Part shown: positions 1 through 7,021 of the stretch, one piece after another
How the letters are laid out: each line of letters opens with the position of its first letter
Position numbering within the stretch: the first letter of the stretch is position 1
Assembly: GCA_937907605.1 (NCBI GenBank)
Contig: CALCYI010000080.1
Span: forward strand, 1-34,654
Reading direction: 5' to 3'
DNA from: an uncultured Clostridia bacterium
GTDB taxonomy: Bacteria > Bacillota > Clostridia > Oscillospirales > Acutalibacteraceae
DNA: 34,654 bases
Notes under the pieces: generated by a model
Databases searched by the model: none
What the model was told of the DNA's origin: nothing
What the model saw: the letters and a program-made list of their open reading frames with translations, nothing else
Translations under genes and position numbers: made by a program

Positions 1-3000
1 CCGTTAGGTGAAAAGTTAAAATATGATTATTCATCAGGCAAAATAGTAAAAGTGTATTACGACAAGGATCGCTTGCAGTATACAAGAAATGATGATATAA
101 TTATAGGTGAATACAGTTATGCTAATAACCGTATCGAAACCTCCAACGGCAATACCGTTAATTATGAAAACGGTAATTATGTCTCAATAACAACGCCTGC
201 AGGTGAAACTGTAACCAACGAAGAAGATGGCGGTAGCACAACGATGCCAGACCCTGTCCGTACTTACTTTGAAGGTACGGAAACAGTTCATACCGAAACC
301 CTGACCGAAACGATTGACGGGAAAACGGTAGTTACCATTACAACCTATGACGAGTCATCAAAAGTCGCTTCTGTCAGCGTTACCGAGGATAATACGCTTG
401 TTTCCTTAACGACCTATACTTATTTTGAAGGTACGGAAACGGTACATACGGAAACCGTCGCGGAAACGGTCAATAACAAAACGACTACGACTGTTACCAC
501 CTATGACGAAGGCTCAAGGGTAGTAAGCATTGAGGTAACAAAAAACAATGCTGTTGTTTCCCTTACGACATATCTATATGACGGCGATTCCGATAATGTA
601 CAAAAGGAAACAGTAACGGAAGGCGGCAAGGTTACCGAAACGGCGTATACCTATGACGAGGACTCCCGTACGGAAAGTATTGAGGTTAAAGAAAACAATA
701 CAGTTGTTTCCTTAACAGAGTACACCTATTTCAATGATACTGAAACGGTACAGACGGAATCAGTTACCGAAACGGTTAATAACGAAACGACAACGACCGT
801 CACAACCTATGACGAAGTTTCGCGTGTGATTGCCGTTAATGTCACGGAAGGCGACAAAGTAACTTTAACGCAGTACAGTTATAACGATTCCTGGGGCAAC
901 CTGACAAGCGTTGTTACAACCGTAACGGAAAACGGTATAACACAGTCGGCTTCAAGCTTAACCTATGAACACGATGCCCTCAACCGCTGTATAAAAGAAA
1001 CCGCTTCCGTAAATAACGAGGATACCATCACACTTTATGCCTACAATCCGCTTGGGAATGTAATCTATGAAAGAACGGGAAATGAGGTTACTCGTACTCT
1101 GTATGATGAGTACAACCGAGTAATACAGCAGATTGAGCCGCAGGATTATACTGCTTCTGACGACGGTTTAAGTGTGAACGGCAACGATGTTGTAATCGGT
1201 ACGGACAGCTACTCAAATTCAAATGTCGGTCATCGGTATGTATATGACATAAATACAAGGCTCTTGACGCAGGAAACCAACCGCCTCGGCGTTGAAACAA
1301 ATTACACATATCACACCAATTCAAGCGTTGTTGCTACGGAAACCTTTGATAATGGTAATTATGTTCTTTCCTACAATCTTGACGGAAAGATTACAAGCTC
1401 AACAGTTAACGGTAATACTTATGCAACATATTCGTATGATGCAACAACGGGAAATCCGACTGCCGTAAACTACGGTAACGGGCAGTCAATTCATTATCAA
1501 TATGATAGTAATAACAATCTTTGGAAGCAATATCATGATAATGACGAGACACCGTATCTTGTTTATGATTACGTTCCTGCGCCGGAAAATACGCCGGTTG
1601 ATACGGGCGAAGAGCTTGAATTGGAAGAAAACCTCGAAATAACCACTAATGAAGATTATGTAATAAAGCATAAAACCAACTACGATTCTAACCTGTACTA
1701 TACCTACTACAATAGTGGTAAGGTTGAAGTTGCAAAAGCAGGCAACACAAGCGATATCATCTATTCGTATAACACGGTAACAGATGAGGAAAACAACTCC
1801 TCAACTGTCAGCGGCGTTGTAGTCAATAAAGAATACTCCGTTGTTTCAAGCGAAAACGGAATTACAAATACTTATGACGGTAAGGTACTGTCAACCAACA
1901 GTTCGGTTAATAATTCTGTTACAACAACCGATGTTAAGGTTAATGACGTAACAACCTTCACAGTAACAGAAACGGAAAATACGACCTCTGATGTGAAGTC
2001 ATACGGCAGCGGTTTAACCTATACGGATAACTACAATAATCCTGATAAGCTGCAAATTTCGTCAAGCTCGGACGGTACGAATACGGTAAACTATACCTAT
2101 TATGATGACGGTCAGTTGCATACGGTTTCCGGTAACAACTATTCTGCAAGCTATACATATGACGGCAGAGGTAATTTAACGGAAAAGACTATTAATGATG
2201 TAACAACAAATTACGGTTACATGAATGACAGACTTTCGTCCGTAAATAACACACCGCTTACCTATGACAGTATAGGCAATGTACTTTCATACGGCGACAA
2301 GCATTATACTTGGAGCAGCGGACGGAATCTCGCGAGCATTGCAGACGGTACAGCTGTTTATAGTTACGCGTATAATAAATACGGCTACCGAACGAGTAAG
2401 ACGGTAAATGGCGTTACAACTGATTTCAATGTTGCTGAGGACGGAACGATTGTTTCGCAATCTGACGGAACGAATACTCTGTATTTTGAATATGCAGAGG
2501 ACGGAACACCGATTGGTTTTATGCTTAACAATACGCAGTACCTCTACATCACCAACAACAGAACCGATGTAATGGCAATAGCGGATACTGCAGGTAATAT
2601 CATTGCAAACTATTCATACGATGAATGGGGCAAGGTAACGGTTAATGCAACAGATGAAGAAAATATTTCCCTTGCCAACCTTAATCCCCTTCGCTACCGT
2701 GGTTATTACTACGATTCCGAAACGGATTATTACTATCTGCAAAGTCGCTATTACAATCCTGACATTTGCCGTTTCATCAATGCGGACTTACCAGAGTTGA
2801 ATCAATTGAGTAGAAATGATTTATATGGATTAAATAACTTTCTGTATTGTCGTAATTCACCAGTATGTTCAATCGATAAGGCAGGTACATTTGATTGGAA
2901 CACTTTAAAAAACAAGATCAAGGAACTCATAGAAAAAATTAAGAACAAAATTTTTGATTATTTTAAAAGTCAGTTCCAAGTTAATAAAGACAGCATAACA

Positions 3001-3471
3001 ATAGGAACATCCTTAATGGCTGCTGTGTTTGACACTATTGCATCTGTTGTCTTAACAGCGCTCGCTACGAAAGCAATTAAAGGTACAATTAAAGGTGTTT
3101 GTAAAAAATTAATCAAAAAATCGCCTAAAAAATTTCAAGATTTTGTTCATTATGTAATTACATTATTGAGAGAAAAAGGAGTATATGATGTTCTTGCCAA
3201 AGTCGTATTACACATAATATCACACAAAGCTGCAAAAAAAATTGTCAAGAAAAAATATTCCCTAAGTAATTCCATCAAATCATTAGCAAAAGATATGTTT
3301 ATAAGTATGCTTAACATCGAAAATCAGTTTATAAATAGAGCTATGAGTTTAATATCTGCATTCTCGTCAATAGGTGGAATGTTGGCCCTATTTATCGAAT
3401 TGCTTGATTTTAAGTTTGATGATAAGTTGACCATTACATTTTCACGGGTAAATAGATTTATTACTTGTTGA
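1..3471 (+). CDS. RHS/YD-repeat polymorphic toxin, 5'-truncated by window edge
   Basis: The reading frame is open from base 1, so the N-terminus, with any signal peptide, lies outside the window; the GTG at 52 is only an internal codon. The product is a surface or secreted RHS protein. Many YD-type repeats (YSYD, YTYDGRGN, YNKYGYR and similar) run through the protein. The classic RHS core-associated motif follows at about 2690-2880 (RYRGYYYDSET, YYLQSRYYNP, RFINAD, NDLYGLNNFLYC). A sequence-unrelated C-terminal tip of about 195 residues comes after it, as in polymorphic toxins, where the RHS shell encloses the toxin and the tip is exchanged between strains. Base composition drops from moderately GC-rich in the repeats to strongly AT-rich after about 2790, which fits tip replacement. 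The stop TGA at 3469-3471 forms part of the next gene's ribosome binding site (TTGAGGTGG), implying translational coupling to the putative immunity gene. Confidence 0.9.
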   Translation, partial: PLGEKLKYDYSSGKIVKVYYDKDRLQYTRNDDIIIGEYSYANNRIETSNGNTVNYENGNYVSITTPAGETVTNEEDGGSTTMPDPVRTYFEGTETVHTETLTETIDGKTVVTITTYDESSKVASVSVTEDNTLVSLTTYTYFEGTETVHTETVAETVNNKTTTTVTTYDEGSRVVSIEVTKNNAVVSLTTYLYDGDSDNVQKETVTEGGKVTETAYTYDEDSRTESIEVKENNTVVSLTEYTYFNDTETVQTESVTETVNNETTTTVTTYDEVSRVIAVNVTEGDKVTLTQYSYNDSWGNLTSVVTTVTENGITQSASSLTYEHDALNRCIKETASVNNEDTITLYAYNPLGNVIYERTGNEVTRTLYDEYNRVIQQIEPQDYTASDDGLSVNGNDVVIGTDSYSNSNVGHRYVYDINTRLLTQETNRLGVETNYTYHTNSSVVATETFDNGNYVLSYNLDGKITSSTVNGNTYATYSYDATTGNPTAVNYGNGQSIHYQYDSNNNLWKQYHDNDETPYLVYDYVPAPENTPVDTGEELELEENLEITTNEDYVIKHKTNYDSNLYYTYYNSGKVEVAKAGNTSDIIYSYNTVTDEENNSSTVSGVVVNKEYSVVSSENGITNTYDGKVLSTNSSVNNSVTTTDVKVNDVTTFTVTETENTTSDVKSYGSGLTYTDNYNNPDKLQISSSSDGTNTVNYTYYDDGQLHTVSGNNYSASYTYDGRGNLTEKTINDVTTNYGYMNDRLSSVNNTPLTYDSIGNVLSYGDKHYTWSSGRNLASIADGTAVYSYAYNKYGYRTSKTVNGVTTDFNVAEDGTIVSQSDGTNTLYFEYAEDGTPIGFMLNNTQYLYITNNRTDVMAIADTAGNIIANYSYDEWGKVTVNATDEENISLANLNPLRYRGYYYDSETDYYYLQSRYYNPDICRFINADLPELNQLSRNDLYGLNNFLYCRNSPVCSIDKAGTFDWNTLKNKIKELIEKIKNKIFDYFKSQFQVNKDSITIGTSLMAAVFDTIASVVLTALATKAIKGTIKGVCKKLIKKSPKKFQDFVHYVITLLREKGVYDVLAKVVLHIISHKAAKKIVKKKYSLSNSIKSLAKDMFISMLNIENQFINRAMSLISAFSSIGGMLALFIELLDFKFDDKLTITFSRVNRFITC
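262..880 (+). repeat. Four tandem ~50-residue repeats in the RHS protein
   Basis: Four consecutive units start near 262, 421, 571 and 724, with spacings of about 150-157 bases. Each begins with a Y(F/D) motif such as YFEGTETV, continues through a TE-V-ET segment to VTTYDE-SRV, and ends in VVSLT-Y. Units 1, 2 and 4 are closest to each other and unit 3 is shorter. The units are diverged at DNA level but could still support recombination and length variation in the shell region. Confidence 0.75.
2881..3468 (+). other. Variable C-terminal toxin tip of the RHS protein
   Basis: About 195 residues follow the conserved RHS core end (NSPVCSIDKAG). I see no nuclease, deaminase or ADP-ribosylation motif. 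The tip opens with a Lys-rich amphipathic stretch (NTLKNKIKELIEKIKNKI) and then a hydrophobic segment (TSLMAAVFDTIASVVLTAL). A very basic middle follows (KAIKGTIKGVCKKLIKKSPKK), and a second hydrophobic helix lies near the C-terminus (SIGGMLALFIELL). That pattern suits a membrane-inserting or pore-forming toxin, but this is inference from hydropathy alone. Confidence 0.5.
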
Positions 3472-3480
3472 GGTGGTACT

Positions 3481-4203
3481 ATGAATATGATTTTTAATAA
3501 CAAATCAAAATCGACAGTCATATTATTTGTTGATAATCAATCTTTTATAATTGAACCCGAAGCGCGACATAACCTTAATTTGCAAAACAATGCGATAGTG
3601 GAATTATATATTGATAAAGAATCAATGATAAAATATCGAAAAAACATTTTTATTTGCTATGAATTTAATATTTTATCAAAATATCAAATAATCAGCAATA
3701 GTAATGACAATGTAGTAATAGATTTATTTTGCTATCAAATTGGCGGAAATGATAGAGAGTATTATTCATTTGTCTCTCCATTTTCGCAACAAGTAGAGTT
3801 GCAATTATTATCGCAAAATGTTATTAATGGTGAGCAGTTAGTTAATGATATTAAAAGCGTTGAAATACACCAAAACGAAATGAAACAAAAGTCCAGAAAA
3901 AGAGGATTCAAAGTGGAAGTTATTACAGAAACCATTTTATCAGGGCTACCTTTATTAGTATTATCTTATTATTATATGAAAAAAGCAGATGTGCTGAGTA
4001 ATATTCAAATGGCATTATTAATGTTTGCAATCCTTTTAGTTGTTTTTCTTTTGGTGTTTTGTGTTACTAAATTATTCAATAATGCTATTCAAAAACGATA
4101 CAAAAGCAATAAACCTTCTGAAAATTATACTGATTTTTTATTTAGTGAAAGCCATATTCAAAATGTTATATTTAACAAAGAAAACTACAAGAATAAACTG
4201 TAA
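3481..4203 (+). CDS. Membrane protein, candidate immunity protein for the RHS toxin
   Basis: A 240-residue protein of no family I recognise. The first ~140 residues look beta-rich and soluble (ending near EQLVNDIKSVEIHQNEMKQ). Two membrane helices follow (about LSGLPLLVLSYYYM and MALLMFAILLVVFLLVFCV), then a short basic tail. The start codon lies 9 bases after the RHS stop, and its Shine-Dalgarno overlaps that stop, so the two genes should be co-translated. A membrane-anchored small protein directly after a polymorphic toxin is the usual position for immunity. Two transmembrane helices fit protection against a membrane-active toxin tip. The AT-rich composition matches the tip rather than the RHS shell, suggesting that tip and immunity gene arrived together. 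Confidence 0.55.
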   Translation: MNMIFNNKSKSTVILFVDNQSFIIEPEARHNLNLQNNAIVELYIDKESMIKYRKNIFICYEFNILSKYQIISNSNDNVVIDLFCYQIGGNDREYYSFVSPFSQQVELQLLSQNVINGEQLVNDIKSVEIHQNEMKQKSRKRGFKVEVITETILSGLPLLVLSYYYMKKADVLSNIQMALLMFAILLVVFLLVFCVTKLFNNAIQKRYKSNKPSENYTDFLFSESHIQNVIFNKENYKNKL

Positions 4204-4240
4204 ATATATAAATTGAAGGCATAAACTGAATGAAAAATGA

Positions 4241-4336
4241 AACGGAATAATTCCCCGTTCTACAAAACAACTCAAAGATATGGTTTACGATCTTAACACA
4301 GGGTACGGTTTTGTGTCTCACGACGAAAAACCATAA
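4241..4336 (+). pseudogene. Possible gene remnant between immunity gene and first repeat
   Basis: A 31-codon open stretch reads like a protein C-terminus (KQLKDMVYDLNTGYGFVSHD, ending EKP-stop). It has a stop immediately upstream in frame and no ribosome binding site. It may be the decayed end of a displaced toxin-tip or cargo gene. Otherwise the stretch 4204-4615 holds only this, a terminator hairpin (4390-4424) and the first copy of the 78-bp repeat (4481-4558). Confidence 0.25.
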
Positions 4337-4389
4337 ATAGCATTTTGTTTTGAATAATACTCGTCGTAAAACTTAATATCCAAAAAACG

Positions 4390-4424
4390 CCTATGCAGAT
4401 TCGTTCAGCATAGGTCGTTTTTTT
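4390..4424. terminator. Bidirectional rho-independent terminator
   Basis: Stem CCTATGC/GCATAGG (4390-4396 with 4408-4414) is followed by TCG and seven T. An A-run at 4382-4387 precedes it, so it can also act on the minus strand. It closes the RHS/immunity unit. Its stem closely resembles the hairpins at 5369 and 23478, which also precede copies of the 78-bp repeat. Confidence 0.75.
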
Positions 4425-4480
4425 AGAATCATATGTATATTATTATCACTTTTTTATCTTGTGAGAACAAACAATTTTTA

Positions 4481-4558
4481 TTTGTCGACCCCTAATTTTC
4501 AATTGCTTTTGTCTTTTTTTGTCGGTTTTTTGTGCATTTTTGCATTTCGTATTGACAT
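4481..4558 (+). repeat. 78-bp T-rich repeat, copy 1
   Basis: The left end is TTTGTCGACCC and the right end CGTATTGACAT. The core contains GTCTTTTTTTGTCGGTTTTT and then TGTGCATTTTTGCATTT. The motif GTGAGAACAA lies just outside the left end (4461-4470), and a terminator hairpin lies about 60 bases further left. The right-end TTGACA (4552-4557) could act as a -35 box for the zinc-ribbon/YfbU genes, with TACCAT 16 bases on as a weak -10. Confidence 0.8.
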
Positions 4559-4615
4559 TCACATACATTTATTTACCATAAAAATATCATTAATTATTAG
4601 AAGGAGGTTTGCATA

Positions 4616-4738
4616 ATGAAAAGTGACACAAGATGTGCCTGCTGCGGAACTCCGTGCCAGGGTTACAGAGGACCGGACGGGAAATTATACTGCGCAGATT
4701 GTTACAAAAAGAGATTTGGTAAATGGCCTTGGGATTAA
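4616..4738 (+). CDS. Small zinc-ribbon protein (40 aa)
   Basis: ATG at 4616 is preceded by a strong AGAAGGAGG seven bases upstream, so this very short frame is very likely translated. The peptide carries CACCGTPC near the start and CADCYKKRFG near the end: two cysteine pairs separated by about 18 residues, a compact zinc-ribbon or treble-clef-like knuckle. It ends with an aromatic tail (KWPWD). I cannot name a family. It lies 58 bases ahead of the YfbU-family gene and probably shares its promoter at the right end of repeat copy 1. A regulatory or protein-binding role is plausible but not shown. Confidence 0.7.
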   Translation: MKSDTRCACCGTPCQGYRGPDGKLYCADCYKKRFGKWPWD

Positions 4739-4796
4739 CAATTGCGGTAGTTTCATTACGGATTGATAATCATTTAAAAAAAGAAAGGAAAACAAA

Positions 4797-5303
4797 ATGA
4801 ATATTACACTTACGCCTTATCAAAGATTAAATCTATACAACCAATACACTATTTTAGAACAATTATCGCTCATACAGAACAATGAAGCAGAAGCAAAGTT
4901 TTATGCAAAGCTCGCAAAAATTGTTTTTGAAGGTTATTCTCATGAGTACTACAAAATTACTGACATTATTCAAGAAGAGTTACCTTTTGCTAATGCCGCT
5001 TTTGTTTGGGATGTACTAGATATGTATTCAGGAATTTACGCTTCATATAATATACTTGCTAATCCAAAAATATCATTTGAAAGCATAAAATTTAGAGGTT
5101 TTGACGGAAACAATGAAGTAGAACTTATGGCTTATTGTAGCTTTATCGTTAATGATTTAGGCAGGTATACTGAATTCAAAGGCGGAGATTTCAATTCTCA
5201 TGCACCGAGCGTTCATAAATATTCTGAAATGTTGCAAAAATGGAAGGAGTGGGGAAAGCCATACAATATGAGCGAAGAGCAAATAATAGATATTTTCAAA
5301 TAG
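4797..5303 (+). CDS. YfbU family protein
   Basis: The 168 residues align along their whole length with my memory of the YfbU family (about 160-165 residues in enterobacteria). The N-terminal TPYQRLNLYNQYTILE matches the family's N-A-Q-R-L-I-L-S-N-Q-Y region. Further matches are the central VLDMYSGIYASY (family I-M-E-M-Y), the FRGFDGNNE segment, and the end pattern F-V-N-GRYTEF and W-E-W/Y-LS-EI. The biochemical function is not established. In this window it forms a two-gene unit with the zinc-ribbon peptide, bracketed by repeat copies 1 and 2 and closed by the terminator at 5369. The start at 4797 has AAAGGA seven bases upstream. Confidence 0.8.
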   Translation: MNITLTPYQRLNLYNQYTILEQLSLIQNNEAEAKFYAKLAKIVFEGYSHEYYKITDIIQEELPFANAAFVWDVLDMYSGIYASYNILANPKISFESIKFRGFDGNNEVELMAYCSFIVNDLGRYTEFKGGDFNSHAPSVHKYSEMLQKWKEWGKPYNMSEEQIIDIFK

Positions 5304-5368
5304 AATACACTTTTTTGAAAACAAAACGATTCTATTTATTTAATCTCAAATTATTTATATCCATTAAA

Positions 5369-5400
5369 GCCTATGCTACGCGAATTAGCATAGGCTTTTT
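5369..5400 (+). terminator. Rho-independent terminator after the YfbU gene
   Basis: Ten-base perfect stem GCCTATGCTA/TAGCATAGGC (5369-5378 with 5386-5395), loop CGCGAAT, then TTTTT. The stem sequence matches that of the hairpin at 4390. Confidence 0.8.
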
Positions 5401-5456
5401 CTCAAAAAGCTTAATTATTATTAGCGTTTTTTCTTTGCGAGAACAACTGATTTTCA

Positions 5457-5535
5457 TTTGTCAACCCCTAATTTTTAATTATTTTTGTCTTTTTTTGTCG
5501 TTTTTTTGTACATTTTTGCATTTTGGGTTGACAAA
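5457..5535 (+). repeat. 79-bp T-rich repeat, copy 2
   Basis: This copy has the best terminal inverted repeats: TTTGTCAACCC (5457-5467) and GGGTTGACAAA (5525-5535), 11 of 11 bases. The core is GTCTTTTTTTGTCGTTTTTT and then TGTACATTTTTGCATTTT. GCGAGAACAA lies just left (5437-5446). It sits 37 bases past the 3' end of the tyrosine recombinase gene, the position expected for an attachment site, though the same sequence recurs far from the recombinase. Confidence 0.85.
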
Positions 5536-5572
5536 ATGATGGAAAGTGATAATAACTATAAAATGTATTATT

Positions 5573-6478
5573 TTAAATATTGAAACGATTGCGTGGATGC
5601 TTATCCTCTAAAATTTGACGAATTTTGTTGGTACTGATGTGGGTATATATTTGTGTTGTTACGATTGAGCTGTGTCCAAGAAGCTGTTGTATGTAACGGA
5701 TATTCACATCTTCATCAAGCAAAGCGGTAGCAAAGGTGTGGCGGAACATATGAGGGGTTATATGCATCTCCACACCAGCCGCTTTCGCATAACAGTTGAC
5801 CATATTGCGTATCGACTGTTCGGAAAAATGATTACCGAGCTTGTTTAATAGAAGATATTCACTATTTGATTGTCTCACTTTTAGATATTTATCAATTAGA
5901 TGCACTATTCCTTCATTGGCGATACACATTATTCTTTCTTTTGAGCCTTTACCCAATATGTAAATATTACGGCTTTTCAAATCAATACTTTTTACTTTTA
6001 AATTACTTACTTCCGATACACGCATACCGGTTGAAAAAAGCAATTCAAGGACGATGATATTTCTTAACGCAATCTGTTTTTGATAATTGCTGGCAGCACT
6101 TCTATATTGAATATATGCATACTTAAGTATGCTTTCAATACTCAAAAGCGGTATGGTTTTTGGCAAAACAATAGGTTCTTTATATTTAATGTTAATTTTG
6201 TGGAACGGATTAACATCAATTATGTTTTCCATTTCCATGTAGTGATAAAACGCTTTGATACAAGCAATCTTACGCTTTGCACTTTTAGGCTTATACTGTT
6301 TATGCATCATATCAATATATTCCGTAATAAAATCTTTTGATAACCAATCCTTTTGCTGCTCAAACAGATTAAACTGTTTTAGGTCAATTTTGTATGCCTT
6401 GATGGTTTGAGGACTCAAGCCTTTTAAATCTTGGCATACAGTTAAATAATTTTCAATTTCAATCGACAATTTTTGCAT
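5573..6478 (-). CDS. Tyrosine recombinase, XerC/XerD-like integrase
   Basis: A full-length 301-residue tyrosine recombinase. The N-terminal SAM-like core-binding domain (about 1-95; LKGLSPQTIKAYKIDLKQF) is followed by a complete catalytic domain. It has the active-site set R153 (TGMRVSE), K177 (GKGSKER), H243 and R246 (HMFRHTF), H269 (LGHSS) and nucleophile Y278 (IYTH). Length and motifs fit the short phage-integrase/Xer type that cuts and rejoins DNA at short inverted core sites. It reads toward repeat copy 2 (37 bases from its stop) and away from the STAND genes. It probably moves the surrounding element or its cassettes. Whether the TTGTCAA/TTGACAA repeats are its substrates is inference. 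The ATG has GGAGG just upstream (bottom strand of 6483-6488). Confidence 0.93.
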   Translation of the reverse strand: MQKLSIEIENYLTVCQDLKGLSPQTIKAYKIDLKQFNLFEQQKDWLSKDFITEYIDMMHKQYKPKSAKRKIACIKAFYHYMEMENIIDVNPFHKINIKYKEPIVLPKTIPLLSIESILKYAYIQYRSAASNYQKQIALRNIIVLELLFSTGMRVSEVSNLKVKSIDLKSRNIYILGKGSKERIMCIANEGIVHLIDKYLKVRQSNSEYLLLNKLGNHFSEQSIRNMVNCYAKAAGVEMHITPHMFRHTFATALLDEDVNIRYIQQLLGHSSIVTTQIYTHISTNKIRQILEDKHPRNRFNI

Positions 6479-6618
6479 ATTTTAACCTCCGTTAATTGAT
6501 ATAATCATTATGGAGTATCTCGCAAATTTTGTCGATAGAAAAATATATTAAATAAGGATAACTAATAATTATCTTTAAATGGAAAATGAAATCATTACAA
6601 TGTTGGAGTACATATAAA

Positions 6619-7020
6619 ATGAGTAATATCGATTGGGACTTTGTGTCTGTAATTATTGATTTAATAGAATATCTTGTTGTGGTAATTTTTGGCGTGATAA
6701 CATTCTTGTTTTTTAAAGTAAAATGTTTAAAGATTATAAAAATAGAGGATAATGGTGGTGTGGATGTCATAATTCAGAACATTTCAAAAAACACTATATT
6801 TATTAAGGATCTTTGTATTATCGTTAAGAATAAAGAATTAAATACGGCTAGAATAATTCCTAGTAAAGAATTTGCGCATGATTTGCCCGATGATTTATCA
6901 CCTAAAGGATACTATAAGATGAGTATTGATTTCAGTGTGTTAAACATACATCAAGGAGATTCTGCAAAGATTAAAATAGACATTTACAATCATTATACTT
7001 TTAAGAGAAGGGTAAAATAA
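6619..7020 (+). CDS. Small membrane-anchored protein upstream of STAND NTPase
   Basis: ATG 6619 is preferred over the in-frame ATG at 6586 because GGAG sits ten bases upstream at 6605. The 133-residue product has one N-terminal transmembrane helix (about residues 10-33, DLIEYLVVVIFGVITFLFF). A compact, probably beta-sandwich cytoplasmic domain follows (IKIEDNGGVDVIIQNISKNT onward). I do not recognise the family. Its stop is one base before the GTG of the STAND gene, so the pair is surely one operon. The arrangement resembles the membrane protein plus NTPase at 30927-29772, and a sensor or effector partnered with the NTPase is the likely role. Confidence 0.7.
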   Translation: MSNIDWDFVSVIIDLIEYLVVVIFGVITFLFFKVKCLKIIKIEDNGGVDVIIQNISKNTIFIKDLCIIVKNKELNTARIIPSKEFAHDLPDDLSPKGYYKMSIDFSVLNIHQGDSAKIKIDIYNHYTFKRRVK

Positions 7021-7021
7021 A

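Noticed and set aside
4481..5535. The repeats as integron attC sites
   Set aside because: The arms between TTGTCAA and TTGACAA are T-rich and not self-complementary, so they cannot fold like attC. The recombinase looks Xer-like, without an obvious IntI signature.
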